DNA from: an uncultured Prevotella sp.
GTDB lineage: Bacteria; Bacteroidota; Bacteroidia; Bacteroidales; Bacteroidaceae
Length of the DNA: 64,000 nucleotides
Direction: 5' to 3'
Assembly: GCA_900770395.1 (NCBI GenBank)
Contig: CAAGKM010000037.1
Location: forward strand, 53,828-117,827
Positions 17,675 to 25,889 of this stretch are shown here, piece after piece (within the stretch, counting starts at the first letter, position 1; the number at the start of each line of letters is the position of its first letter). The translations under genes and the position numbers were made by a program. The notes under the pieces were generated by a model. The model saw only the letters and a list, made by a program, of their open reading frames with translations. It searched no databases and was not told the origin of the DNA.

Positions 17675-20600
17675 TTATTTGTATATCTTCTTCACTACCT
17701 TCACGCTACCGTCGGAGTATATGTTCTTCTCGATGACAATACCTTTGGCTGTGCTCACGCTGCGTCCGTAGATGTCATGCCGTGAGGTGGATATTATTTT
17801 GGCGTCGTTGCCCGACTGTTCTGGAGCAACGATGCCGTCGGCCTGTGCCTTCTCGGCGGCAAGTCGCAACTGGGCATGCACGTTGTAGTAGGCTGGCTTT
17901 GGCTTCAGACTGCTGTCGAAGAGCAGTGGATTGTTGTGACGCCATGAATGGTTGTCGGAAATTCCCCACAGAAGCATCGACGGACAGTTGTCGTTGCGCA
18001 GGAACACACGTGTGATGGCACCGTATTCCTTTGCCTGAATGTCGAGGGCATTGTCGGCGTATGGATTGGCAAGCGCAATGTCAAGCTCGGTGATGATGCA
18101 GTCCATGTCCATCTCCGCATAGCGGCGTATGTTCTTTTCCAGCTTCAGGGTGTCGAGCTGTCCTGTGGTCAGATGACACTGCAGTCCGCATCCGTCAATC
18201 GGGCGTTTGTCGGCTTTCAGCCGTTTTATCAGATTATAGTAAGCCTCTGTCTTTGTGTCGCCCATGAACTCCGCGCCGTATTCGTTTATGAACAGCCGTG
18301 CCTCAGGGTCTGCCTGGTGAGCCCATACGAAGGCTGAGTCAATAAACTCCTCGCCAATGTAGGTGGACCATATGGATGGGCGCAGCTTATAAGCGTCGGG
18401 ATTGGTGCGCACTATGCTTTGGTCATCGTCGAGCACTTCGTTGCACACATCCCATTCACGTATGCGTCCCTTGTATTTTCCTACTACGTTGAAGATGTGG
18501 TTCTTCAGTATGTCGAGCAACTCCCTGCGGATGTAGTTGTGATTGTTCTTCTTGCCGTCCTGGCTTACCCATGCGGGTACCTGAGAGTGCCATGCCAGAG
18601 TGTGGCCACGCACCTCCTGCTTGTATCTGTCGGCAACCCACATCACAGCGTCGGCGCCTCCATAGTTGAACGAGCCCTTAGATGGCTCCGTGGCGTCAAA
18701 CTTCATTTCGTTTTCGCCAACAAGCAGGTCAAACTCACGTCCCACCAGTCCGGTCTCGCCGTCATCGCGGCTACAGTCGTAGCGATAGCTTGCCACAGCC
18801 ACACCTATGTTCTTTTTCAGGCGTGCCGAGTATGTGCGCAGCGGTGTGTCATCGTTAATGTCTGCTGTCCAGTCGTCATCGGGATATTCACCCTTGTTTC
18901 CCGGGTCATCATCATCGTCGTCGCTCACGTCTCCTTGGCCGTTGTAGTCGAGCGATGTCACCTTGGCAACGATGCTGTATTCTCCATCTGCGCCTTCCCG
19001 TTGCTCCACCACCCATGTGTAGGCTTTGGGATAACGTATTCTGAAGCTCCATCCGTTGCCGTCTTTCTTGTTTGTTGTAAGCAGTGTTATCTCATCGTTC
19101 ACCTGCAAGGCGGCATCATCGGTGAGGGCGATAGTCAGCCGTGGTGTTTTCTCGGATTCTTCAAATTCCTGAGTCTTGTTGTTGTAGGCCATTATTCCCT
19201 TTATGTCAAGGCGGGCATATTCCTTTGCATTTTTCACCCGGCATATTATGTTGGCCTCAGGGTGCAGAGTGACGTTAACGCCAGCTGATGTCGTGTAGTC
19301 GGCAAAGGTTAGTGTTCCTGCGTTTGCCATTCCGGGGATTATCGTTCCGTATACTTCTGTTTGTGCGCCTATGCTTCCGTTGCCGCCGAGAGTGGTGCCG
19401 TTGAATACAAACAGTGTTCCGCCGTTGCCTGTCGCGCCGCTTTTGCCGCCAGTCTCTGCCGCCTCTGCGTCATTGTTTATGAGCAGTGTTCCGCCGAGCA
19501 GGCGTATTCCGGCGTTTATGTTATTTTCGTTGCCGGTGATTGTGTATGTGCCGGCTCCCTCCTTTATCAGTCCCACGCTGTTGCCCGAGCTGGAGGCAAG
19601 GATTTTTCCTGCCAGGATGCCGTCGGTGCCGGTGCCTCCTATGATGTAGTAGGAGTTTGCCGTATTTTTCTTATAATATCCGTCGAGTGTGCTGCCTGCC
19701 ATGGTGTTCAGCTCACCGAATCTTATGCCGCGCGTGCCCGATTCAATGGCTATTGTAGCTCCGTCGTGCAGCGTCACTTTGCTGTTTTTGAAAACCTCGT
19801 TGCAGCGTGAGGCTTCGAGATTGTCGGGCTGGAACGTGCCGCTGCTCATAACCAGACCGTAGAAACCGCAGTTTGCCGCCACTTCCTTATACGGATAGAT
19901 GTTGACCGTGCCTCTCATTGCGCTCCAGTCGGGCCATGTTGCTCCTTTGCTCTTCGCGGTGCCTATATACGACCGCTCGCCTCCGGAATAGATGTTGAGT
20001 GTGCCGTCTCCTGCCACTTTTCCTGTCCATTCCGTGTATCGCGATGTACGCACATTGGTTGTTGTGCCTGCCGGAATGAATATATTGTCACTGATGTTGC
20101 GGTATGAGCTTGACGTGTTGGCAGTGCAGTGGTCGAGTATTCCGCCGTCTTCCGTTGTCAGATAGTCATCATATTCTCCTGCCAGACAGATGTTGTCGAT
20201 GTAATAGTCGGTGTTGTGGTGGTGCAGTCCCAGTCTTATCACTCCTTCGGTGTTGTCTGCGCCGGCAGGCTTCATTGTGTATTTCCTGTGTTGCCACACC
20301 TTCATGTCGCCCTGATGTGGATAGCTCTCATCACGGTAAACCTCCTGCGAGCCTATGAACACGGCAAATTGCTTATAGTTGTCAGCAGCGTCGTTACTGC
20401 TGCGGTAAATGTCGCATGTCACAATAGGATAGCGGTCGGTCAGCGCCTTTCCGCGCAGTTCCGTCGGGATTTTAAACTCAGGGTGGCATCCCCATTCTTC
20501 CAGTTTAATGTGCAACACCTTGTTGTCGGCGTTGGCCGGGTCGGTTTCCACCGTGGCTGTTGATGTGACGGCATTGCCGTCGCTGCTCCATAACGTCCAT

Positions 20601-20704
20601 GTTGTGCCTACTGGATAATCTTCAAAATCGCATACCGTCAAAGGTTCGGCATGTGCTCCTGCAACCATTATGGTTGCGGCTACGAGACTACAGATTTTTT
20701 TCAT
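17675..20704 (-). CDS. Secreted multidomain GH10 endo-xylanase
   Basis: 1009 residues with a signal peptide (ends AGAHA). About 20-190 looks like a beta-sandwich carbohydrate-binding module (WTLWSSDGNA, DNICLAGEYDDYL). About 200-500 is a repetitive glycine- and asparagine-rich beta-helix of the kind seen in autotransporters (GTLLINNDAEA, GGTLFVFNGTTLGGNG). A linker with a run of aspartates (about 590) leads to the catalytic GH10 barrel from about 620: acid/base Glu in WDVCNEV (about 755) and nucleophile Glu in IITELDIAL (about 873). The last 35 residues (DIYGRSVSTAKGIVI...) resemble T9SS C-terminal sorting tails of Prevotella. It would cut xylan outside the cell. Its own promoter box lies at 20,820; no SusCD pair is nearby. 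Confidence 0.9.
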   Translation of the reverse strand: MKKICSLVAATIMVAGAHAEPLTVCDFEDYPVGTTWTLWSSDGNAVTSTATVETDPANADNKVLHIKLEEWGCHPEFKIPTELRGKALTDRYPIVTCDIYRSSNDAADNYKQFAVFIGSQEVYRDESYPHQGDMKVWQHRKYTMKPAGADNTEGVIRLGLHHHNTDYYIDNICLAGEYDDYLTTEDGGILDHCTANTSSSYRNISDNIFIPAGTTTNVRTSRYTEWTGKVAGDGTLNIYSGGERSYIGTAKSKGATWPDWSAMRGTVNIYPYKEVAANCGFYGLVMSSGTFQPDNLEASRCNEVFKNSKVTLHDGATIAIESGTRGIRFGELNTMAGSTLDGYYKKNTANSYYIIGGTGTDGILAGKILASSSGNSVGLIKEGAGTYTITGNENNINAGIRLLGGTLLINNDAEAAETGGKSGATGNGGTLFVFNGTTLGGNGSIGAQTEVYGTIIPGMANAGTLTFADYTTSAGVNVTLHPEANIICRVKNAKEYARLDIKGIMAYNNKTQEFEESEKTPRLTIALTDDAALQVNDEITLLTTNKKDGNGWSFRIRYPKAYTWVVEQREGADGEYSIVAKVTSLDYNGQGDVSDDDDDDPGNKGEYPDDDWTADINDDTPLRTYSARLKKNIGVAVASYRYDCSRDDGETGLVGREFDLLVGENEMKFDATEPSKGSFNYGGADAVMWVADRYKQEVRGHTLAWHSQVPAWVSQDGKKNNHNYIRRELLDILKNHIFNVVGKYKGRIREWDVCNEVLDDDQSIVRTNPDAYKLRPSIWSTYIGEEFIDSAFVWAHQADPEARLFINEYGAEFMGDTKTEAYYNLIKRLKADKRPIDGCGLQCHLTTGQLDTLKLEKNIRRYAEMDMDCIITELDIALANPYADNALDIQAKEYGAITRVFLRNDNCPSMLLWGISDNHSWRHNNPLLFDSSLKPKPAYYNVHAQLRLAAEKAQADGIVAPEQSGNDAKIISTSRHDIYGRSVSTAKGIVIEKNIYSDGSVKVVKKIYK

Positions 20705-20819
20705 TCTTTAAACAGTTATAATTCATTAAAATCAGATTGTTATTTTTGTATTAATCAGATTGGTAATTTTATATATCCGCCAGTTTGGCGGTTGTGTTCT
20801 CTGTATTTGTTTTGGTGTG

Positions 20820-20827
20820 CAAATTTA
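20820..20827 (-). promoter_or_regulatory. -7 box of the xylanase gene
   Basis: TAAATTTG on the minus strand fits TAnnTTTG and would give a 5' leader of about 108 bases. Confidence 0.5.
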
Positions 20828-20897
20828 GTGCTTTTTTCCCAATCCTGCAAGAAAAACATGAATTATTGCTGTTTTTTGATGTTTCATCTATGCCGTG

Positions 20898-20948
20898 AAA
20901 AATTATGGGAAGGATTTTCTATTGAAAGAAAATCCTTCCCATAATTTT
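20898..20948 (-). terminator. Strong hairpin after the beta-barrel gene
   Basis: A perfect stem of 22 base pairs around a six-base loop. The stem includes ATTATGGGAAGGATTTTCT and its ends are A/T tracts, so it can act in both directions. It stands 20 bases past the stop of the 185-residue beta-barrel gene and shields the xylanase promoter from read-through. Confidence 0.85.
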
Positions 20949-20968
20949 ATGAAATTAGGCCGCGGGGC

Positions 20969-21526
20969 TTAGAAATTATAGTACAGACCAAGCTTGAGAC
21001 CGGTTCCGTTGTCGCTGCCGAAATAGTTCATGCCGTTTCCGCTGAATCCGAAACCAAATGTCTTCTCGCCGTTGAAGTCAGCTGTGTCTTGATATCCGAG
21101 GAAGCCGACTGAGGCTGTGGCGAAAATCTTTTTTGTGATGTCGAAACGCACGCCAGGCTTCAAACCAATGCTCCAGCCTGTGGATGAGTCGCCTTCTTCA
21201 GGTTTTGCGGAGGCAAACTGGAGCTCTCCGTCGATGAAGAAACTTACGATGCCTGTCTTTGCCACGGTGTAGCGTACGTATGGTGCCACGGAAATGACAT
21301 TGTAGCTCGACTCCTGCTTGGCGTATGTGTAGCCTACACCTAAACCTATTGCCCATTTGTTGTTGAGATTATATCCAATCTCTGGAGCAAGGGTAATCTG
21401 GGTGATTGACTTGTCCTCACCGGACACATCAGTGGAGCTGAAGCTGAAGCCACCGCCGAGGTAGGTTTGTGCACTGGCGCCGATTGCGGCGAGAACGATC
21501 ACGAATGTTGCGATAAACTTTTTCAT
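20969..21526 (-). CDS. Small outer-membrane beta-barrel protein
   Basis: 185 residues: signal peptide (MKKFIATFVIVLAAIGASAQ) and about eight amphipathic strands ending in LKLGLYYNF, the aromatic C-terminal strand expected for insertion by the Bam machinery. It belongs to the broad OmpW/OmpA-barrel-like group common in Bacteroidetes and has no added domain. Monocistronic: a promoter box lies at 21,585 and a strong terminator follows. Its role is unknown; a structural or adhesin-like function is only a guess. Confidence 0.85.
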   Translation of the reverse strand: MKKFIATFVIVLAAIGASAQTYLGGGFSFSSTDVSGEDKSITQITLAPEIGYNLNNKWAIGLGVGYTYAKQESSYNVISVAPYVRYTVAKTGIVSFFIDGELQFASAKPEEGDSSTGWSIGLKPGVRFDITKKIFATASVGFLGYQDTADFNGEKTFGFGFSGNGMNYFGSDNGTGLKLGLYYNF

Positions 21527-21584
21527 AGAATTTCTCTTTTAAATGTTAGTAATTCTTTTTTTCGTATGTCGTTATTTGACGGGG

Positions 21585-21592
21585 CAAAGTTA
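21585..21592 (-). promoter_or_regulatory. -7 box of the small beta-barrel gene
   Basis: TAACTTTG on the minus strand, 59 bases before the start codon at 21526. Confidence 0.6.
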
Positions 21593-21743
21593 CTGCTTTT
21601 TTGTTATATCAGTTATGTTTTGCTCTTTAAAAACGCTAAAACCTGTGCCTTTTATTGATTTTTATCACAAATATACGTCTTTTTTACAAAAACAGTCATT
21701 TGCATAAATTGCTTGTCGGAAATGCTTTGGGCGGAGGTGTTGA

Positions 21744-22223
21744 TTATTTGGGATAATTGAGGTTTTCCGGTTTCATGCACGACAGCACCTCGTCAACATA
21801 TTTCTTCGACTCCCACCGTGCCATGGGCAGGTCGTGAAGCAGCCAGTTGCCGCAGTCCTTGGGCGCGGCTCCGGGAATCTCACCGTCGTAGTCGGCAATG
21901 AACTGGAACGTGCGCAGTATAAGGTCGGCTATGTCCTCGCTTCTCAAATCACCCCGCATCACAAGGTAATTGCCCGTCTGGCATCCCATGGGTCCCCAAT
22001 AGATTATACGGTCTGCCCATTCTGGGTCGTTGCGCAGATAGGTTGCTGCAAGATGCTCAATGGTGTGCAGGGCTGCCTGCTGCATTGCCGGCTCGCGGTT
22101 GGGCTCCTTCATCCGTATGTCGAAGGTGGTTATCACTTCGCCACCCGCATGGTCTTGTCTTGATACGAATATGCCGCGGCTCAGACGGTTGTGGTCTATT
22201 GTGAAGCTTGCTATCTTTTTCAT
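21744..22223 (-). CDS. luxS: S-ribosylhomocysteine lyase (LuxS)
   Basis: Splits S-ribosylhomocysteine into homocysteine and DPD, the precursor of the AI-2 signal. The metal site is complete: HTIEH at 53-57 and Cys124 in KDCGNWLLHD; the catalytic Cys is in MGCQTGNYLV (residue 81). I choose ATG 22223 because it gives MKKIASFTIDH, the standard LuxS opening; an upstream ATG at 22238 overlaps the mtnN stop region and adds MHCNN. With that start the protein is 159 residues, normal length. It lies four bases after mtnN, whose product makes its substrate, so the pair completes SAH detoxification. Confidence 0.96.
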   Translation of the reverse strand: MKKIASFTIDHNRLSRGIFVSRQDHAGGEVITTFDIRMKEPNREPAMQQAALHTIEHLAATYLRNDPEWADRIIYWGPMGCQTGNYLVMRGDLRSEDIADLILRTFQFIADYDGEIPGAAPKDCGNWLLHDLPMARWESKKYVDEVLSCMKPENLNYPK

Positions 22224-22227
22224 GTTG

Positions 22228-22911
22228 TTACAGTGCATTGAGCAATGCCTTTGTGGCGTTGAACGATTTGTTTGCCATTGTCTCCCAGAAGTTGAAGTAC
22301 TGCTCGGTGTTGCCCTCTTTCAAAGGTATATCGCTGATTATGCGGAACGACACGAACGGTGTGCCCTGCAACTTGCAGGTGTGGGCAATCGCAGCCGACT
22401 CCATGTCGACAGCCATTGCGTCGGGGAAGTTGCCGATAATCTGCTGCATCTTCTCAACTGTGTCCACGAACCAGTCGCCCGTGACTATCAGTCCGGCGTG
22501 TATCCTCGTGCCGCAGTCGAGAGCCTCCGCCTTTCTCACTATGTCTTCTGGACACTTGAAGCGTGTTGGCATTCCAATCACCTGACCGAATGCCACATCC
22601 TTGCCGCAATACATATCATGGTAGCATGTCTCGGTTGACACTACAACATCCTGTATCTCAAGCTCTAATGATGCTCCTCCGGCAACACCCGTGGATATTA
22701 TCATGTCGGGGGTGAACTTCTCAATCATCTGCCATGTGCCCACGGCGGCGTTCACCTTGCCTATGCCGCTCTGCATAAGTATCACGGTGTTCAGGCCTAT
22801 CGTTCCGTAAACGAAGTGCCGGTTTTCAAACGTCAGCGACTTAGGCTCGTTGAGCAAGCCTTTCACCTGCTCAAACTCCTTTTCCATTGCGATGATGATT
22901 CCTATTTTCAT
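22228..22911 (-). CDS. mtnN: 5'-Methylthioadenosine/S-adenosylhomocysteine nucleosidase
   Basis: Removes adenine from MTA and SAH. 227 residues, usual length. The N-terminus MKIGIIIAMEKEFEQVKGLL holds the catalytic Glu12 equivalent; STGVAGGA is the substrate loop; VDMESAAIAHTC contains the ribose-binding ME pair; RIISDIPLKEG carries the catalytic Asp. It lies 19 bases after the DUF4834 gene and just before luxS. It is the first of the two SAH-recycling steps, relevant here because several methyltransferases are encoded elsewhere in the window. Confidence 0.96.
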   Translation of the reverse strand: MKIGIIIAMEKEFEQVKGLLNEPKSLTFENRHFVYGTIGLNTVILMQSGIGKVNAAVGTWQMIEKFTPDMIISTGVAGGASLELEIQDVVVSTETCYHDMYCGKDVAFGQVIGMPTRFKCPEDIVRKAEALDCGTRIHAGLIVTGDWFVDTVEKMQQIIGNFPDAMAVDMESAAIAHTCKLQGTPFVSFRIISDIPLKEGNTEQYFNFWETMANKSFNATKALLNAL

Positions 22912-22930
22912 TGTGGTTGGTGGTAATAAA

Positions 22931-23284
22931 TCATTTCTCCTCTATGAAGTCAACGTATTCGCCCTCGTTGTCATCAAATATCCGCTTGTCGGTTCTGTCT
23001 TGAGAGCGTGTGTCGAATATAGTCTCGTTGTTGGTGTTTTTGTTTCCCGACTGCCGGGTGTGTTGTGCACGCTGGCTGTTGCTTGTCTGCTGTCCGGATT
23101 TTCTGCCGCGGTATGTGTATTGTTGCTGTCGTCTGCCGGTGTAGTCATCTTGTCTGCTCCCGTCGCCATTAAGCATCTTGCGTATTCTGTGGATGACGGA
23201 GAGTATTGCGGATGCGAACAGCATAAACGCCAAAAGGGCGAAAAACACCAGCACCAGAAACAGTATTCCCAATAACTTGAACAT
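22931..23284 (-). CDS. DUF4834-type small membrane protein
   Basis: 117 residues. One N-terminal membrane helix (LLGILFLVLVFFALLAFMLFASAIL) is followed by a basic, Q/R/N-rich disordered region and an acidic tail (NEGEYVDFIEEK). Proteins of this design (DUF4834) sit beside pssA in many Bacteroidales. No enzymatic residue is visible. It is sandwiched between pssA and mtnN with gaps of 12 and 19 bases. Function unknown. Confidence 0.75.
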   Translation of the reverse strand: MFKLLGILFLVLVFFALLAFMLFASAILSVIHRIRKMLNGDGSRQDDYTGRRQQQYTYRGRKSGQQTSNSQRAQHTRQSGNKNTNNETIFDTRSQDRTDKRIFDDNEGEYVDFIEEK

Positions 23285-23296
23285 AGCAGTGTGTTT

Positions 23297-24007
23297 TTAT
23301 TTTTTACGACATGTTACCGCTGCGAGAATCACGTACCATGCTATCACCGCCGCAATGGCTGCATAGCCTATGAGCACCGATGAGAGCAGAATCAGCACGC
23401 TGCTTGCCAAAAACAAATATTTCACCTCGTTGCCCTTGAAGCCCCAGTGCTTGAATTTCAGCGCGAACAGCGGTATCTCAGCCACAAGCAGCCAGCTGGT
23501 GAGAAGTATCAAGGCAAGTATGACATATACCATATAGGGGGATGAGCAGAGCAGCGTGAAGTTGTATTGGGCTATGATGGATGCCCAGAACAATGCGTTG
23601 GCTGGTGTTGGCACGCCAATGAACGATGATGTCTGGCGCTCGTCGAGATTGAACTTTGCAAGGCGTAGTGCGGAGAATGCCGCAATGATGAATGCCATAA
23701 ATGGAATGACGCACTGTACTGCCATGGGAAGCCCGGAAGGGTATTCCATGGTGTTGAGCTGGGTGTAGACCATAGCTGCGGGAGCCAGTCCGAAGGTAAT
23801 GTCATCGGCAAGCGAGTCAAGCTCTTTGCCAATTGGCGATGAGACGCCAAGCAGGCGTGCCGCCATGCCGTCGAAAAAGTCGAACACGGCACCGATGACA
23901 ATAAAGAGTAGAGCCATCTCGAAATGCCCCCAAATGGCGAAAACCACCGCAATGCTGCCCGAGATGAGGTTGCAGCAGGTGATGGTGTTGGGTATATGTT
24001 TTTTCAT
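23297..24007 (-). CDS. pssA: CDP-diacylglycerol-serine O-phosphatidyltransferase
   Basis: Makes phosphatidylserine from CDP-diacylglycerol and serine in the inner membrane. The 236-residue protein has the CDP-alcohol phosphotransferase signature DG-x2-AR-x8-G-x3-D-x3-D, seen as DGMAARLLGVSSPIGKELDS then LADD (about 45-68), and about seven membrane helices. It follows psd by 20 bases, so the two steps to phosphatidylethanolamine are transcribed together. Confidence 0.95.
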   Translation of the reverse strand: MKKHIPNTITCCNLISGSIAVVFAIWGHFEMALLFIVIGAVFDFFDGMAARLLGVSSPIGKELDSLADDITFGLAPAAMVYTQLNTMEYPSGLPMAVQCVIPFMAFIIAAFSALRLAKFNLDERQTSSFIGVPTPANALFWASIIAQYNFTLLCSSPYMVYVILALILLTSWLLVAEIPLFALKFKHWGFKGNEVKYLFLASSVLILLSSVLIGYAAIAAVIAWYVILAAVTCRKK

Positions 24008-24027
24008 AATTATAATAATGTGTAAAC

Positions 24028-24714
24028 TTACAGCTCCGCTATCTTTGTGAGATTGCCTGTGGTGGCCTGCCCTATTTCCACGCAGGGTTTAGCGCTCAGC
24101 GGTAGGAACACGTCAACGCGTGAGCCTAACTTGATGAAGCCGAGATGCTCGTCGATGAAACAGTCCTCACCCTCCTTTGCGTAGGTCACAATGCGGCGCG
24201 CCATAGCTCCTGCTATCTGGCGGCAAAGCACCTCCTGCCCGTCGGGAGTGGTGATCAAAATGTCGCTGTGCTCATTCTCAGAGCTTGCCTTTGGCAGCCA
24301 TGCCTTGTGGAAGTTGCCGCTGAAATGGCGCACGAGCTTCACCTTGCCGTCAACGGGAAACCAGTTGGCATGAACGTTGAACAGGCTCATGAAAATGGAT
24401 ATCATCAGACGGCGGTCGTGAAAATAGTCATTCTCCTCCACCTCCTGAACAACCACTATGTGCCCGTCGGCAGGAGCAACCACTACACCGTCAGTCTCTC
24501 CCTCGAAATAACGGATAGGACACTGATAGAAGTTGAGCACAATGAGCCATGCGATGCCAAACACTATGCAGAATGCCCAAAACGGCACTGTGAGTCCCAC
24601 AAAATACCAAAGCAGTGTCGCGCCGAGTATCAGCAGAATGAGACTGTATATCAACGTGGGGTTACCCTCGTGGTGTATTCTTATTTTCTTGAGTTTTTTT
24701 ATTCTTTTGCCCAT
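24028..24714 (-). CDS. psd: Phosphatidylserine decarboxylase proenzyme
   Basis: Decarboxylates phosphatidylserine to phosphatidylethanolamine. The short 228-residue form typical of Bacteroidetes: two membrane segments near the N-terminus ([19 protein letters not shown] and a second one), then the catalytic region with [14 protein letters not shown] and the self-cleavage site in [11 protein letters not shown], where Ser becomes the pyruvoyl group. Start at ATG 24714 ([10 protein letters not shown]); the frame runs up to 24765, but a TAACTTTG promoter box at 24745 rules the longer form out. First gene of the psd-pssA-DUF4834-mtnN-luxS run. Confidence 0.94.
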   Translation of the reverse strand: MGKRIKKLKKIRIHHEGNPTLIYSLILLILGATLLWYFVGLTVPFWAFCIVFGIAWLIVLNFYQCPIRYFEGETDGVVVAPADGHIVVVQEVEENDYFHDRRLMISIFMSLFNVHANWFPVDGKVKLVRHFSGNFHKAWLPKASSENEHSDILITTPDGQEVLCRQIAGAMARRIVTYAKEGEDCFIDEHLGFIKLGSRVDVFLPLSAKPCVEIGQATTGNLTKIAEL

Positions 24715-24744
24715 GAAGTAGTTCCGATTGTTTAAAATCTGCTG

Positions 24745-24752
24745 CAAAGTTA
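24745..24752 (-). promoter_or_regulatory. -7 box of the psd operon
   Basis: TAACTTTG on the minus strand, 31 bases before ATG 24714. It decides the psd start. Confidence 0.65.
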
Positions 24753-25016
24753 CACCTTTTTTCATAAAGGAGCAAATTTTTGGCTTCCTTTTTCACTATA
24801 TTTATTCATTTAGACATTAATTTCACATAATTATACGGGAGCAGGGGCATTTTTCTTTTGCTTGCATGAAAGCCAGTGCGGTTTTTGCGGCTCTATGCGT
24901 AAAAACTGTCTGCATGTAAATATAATTCTGAAAAATTACCGCATATTTTTTTTGCAATCTGGAGAACCAAAATGAATATATATACAATTTTTAACCGACG
25001 GCGAAGTAAAACTTTT

Positions 25017-25148
25017 TAGCCGCCGAACATTTACCGTCGGAATTGTTCGCAATTACCTTTTGAAATGCGAACAATTTCCCGAGTGTTGTCGAACAGTTTC
25101 AAAAGAAATTGTTCGAACGTCCAACAGAAATTGTTCGAACGCACAAAA
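25017..25148. repeat. 22-nt phased array of GAACAATT-type cores
   Basis: Six consecutive 22-base units start at 25017, 25039, 25061, 25083, 25105 and 25127. Each holds one variant of the core AATTGTTCG or its complement CGAACAATT; units 5 and 6 share the exact word AAATTGTTCGAACG, and units 3 and 4 carry the core inverted. Unit spacing is constant although the sequence between cores differs. No frame or terminator explains it. Confidence 0.75.
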
Positions 25149-25182
25149 GTAAATAATCACAATAAATTATATGTGTTGATTA

Positions 25183-25293
25183 TCAGTACTTTACAAAACT
25201 TGAAATTTGGGCGTATTTCCGCCCGAAGAGGTGCGTGGTGAATTCCATGCGATTCTCAGAAGGCGTGTTGTTATAAAATTTCATTGTTTTCAT
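25183..25293 (-). CDS. Possible 36-residue small protein or gene remnant
   Basis: ATG 25293 opens a frame reading MKTMKFYNNTPSENRMEF and on to SSFVKY before a stop. Composition is protein-like, but there is no clear promoter box and no homologue I recognise. It lies directly beyond the phased repeat array. It may be a decayed N-terminus of a longer protein. Confidence 0.3.
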   Translation of the reverse strand: MKTMKFYNNTPSENRMEFTTHLFGRKYAQISSFVKY

Positions 25294-25418
25294 ATATTAT
25301 TTTTTTCTACTAATATCATTTTAAGGTGCGCAGTTACAATCGTATCTATATTTGTTAAAAAACACTAACAGAAAGGAAATAAATGTGGGCAAATGTCGCT
25401 TGTCTCGAAGAAAAGTAG

Positions 25419-25426
25419 TAATTTTG
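25419..25426 (+). promoter_or_regulatory. -7 box of rpsO
   Basis: TAATTTTG, followed by GC, with a TTG 16 bases upstream at 25400. It would give a leader of about 78 bases, long enough for autoregulation by S15, though no specific S15-binding fold can be claimed. Confidence 0.6.
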
Positions 25427-25510
25427 CAGCCGATTTGTGAAGAGTAGGTGACTATTCGTAGCAAATAATAGATGTAATATTTATTAATTCAAACAAAACA
25501 AAATTTAATT

Positions 25511-25780
25511 ATGTATTTAGATCAGACTAAAAAACAGGAGATTTTCACACAGTATGGCAAGGCAACAACTGATACAGGTTCAGCAGAGAGCCAGATTGCT
25601 TTGTTCTCATACCGTATTTCACACCTTACAGAGCACTTGAAGAAGAACCACAAGGACTTCAAGACCGCACGCTCGCTGACTAAGCTCGTAGGTAAGCGCC
25701 GCGCACTGCTCAACTATCTGTACGACCGCGACATCAACCGCTACCGTGCAATCATTAAGGCTCTCGGTCTCCGTCGATAA
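25511..25780 (+). CDS. rpsO: 30S ribosomal protein S15
   Basis: 89 residues, the standard size. It binds the central domain of 16S rRNA early in 30S assembly. The conserved block TGSAESQIALFSYRISHLTEHLKKNHKDF and the C-terminal LVGKRRALLNYLYDRDINRYRAIIKALGLRR are complete. It stands alone with its own promoter and a strong terminator at 25,820. Confidence 0.98.
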   Translation: MYLDQTKKQEIFTQYGKATTDTGSAESQIALFSYRISHLTEHLKKNHKDFKTARSLTKLVGKRRALLNYLYDRDINRYRAIIKALGLRR

Positions 25781-25819
25781 TAGAAACAGACAAGAAACTG
25801 AAATGAAGTAAATAAAAAT

Positions 25820-25854
25820 AATCCCGGACATTACAACAGATGTTCGGGATTTTT
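25820..25854 (+). terminator. Intrinsic terminator of rpsO
   Basis: AATCCCGGACAT and ATGTTCGGGATT form a 12-bp stem with one G-T around 8 bases, followed by TTTT. It ends 36 bases before the HAD gene. Confidence 0.85.
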
Positions 25855-25889
25855 CGTTACAACTCCTACAATTCTTACCCCTCATAGAA

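Larger units (their letters stand above)
24766..25418. other. Long intergenic region between psd and rpsO
   Basis: About 650 bases without a conserved gene between the divergent psd and rpsO promoters. It holds a phased repeat array (25,017-25,148), a 36-codon minus-strand reading frame (25,183-25,293) and otherwise AT-rich sequence. Confidence 0.7.
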
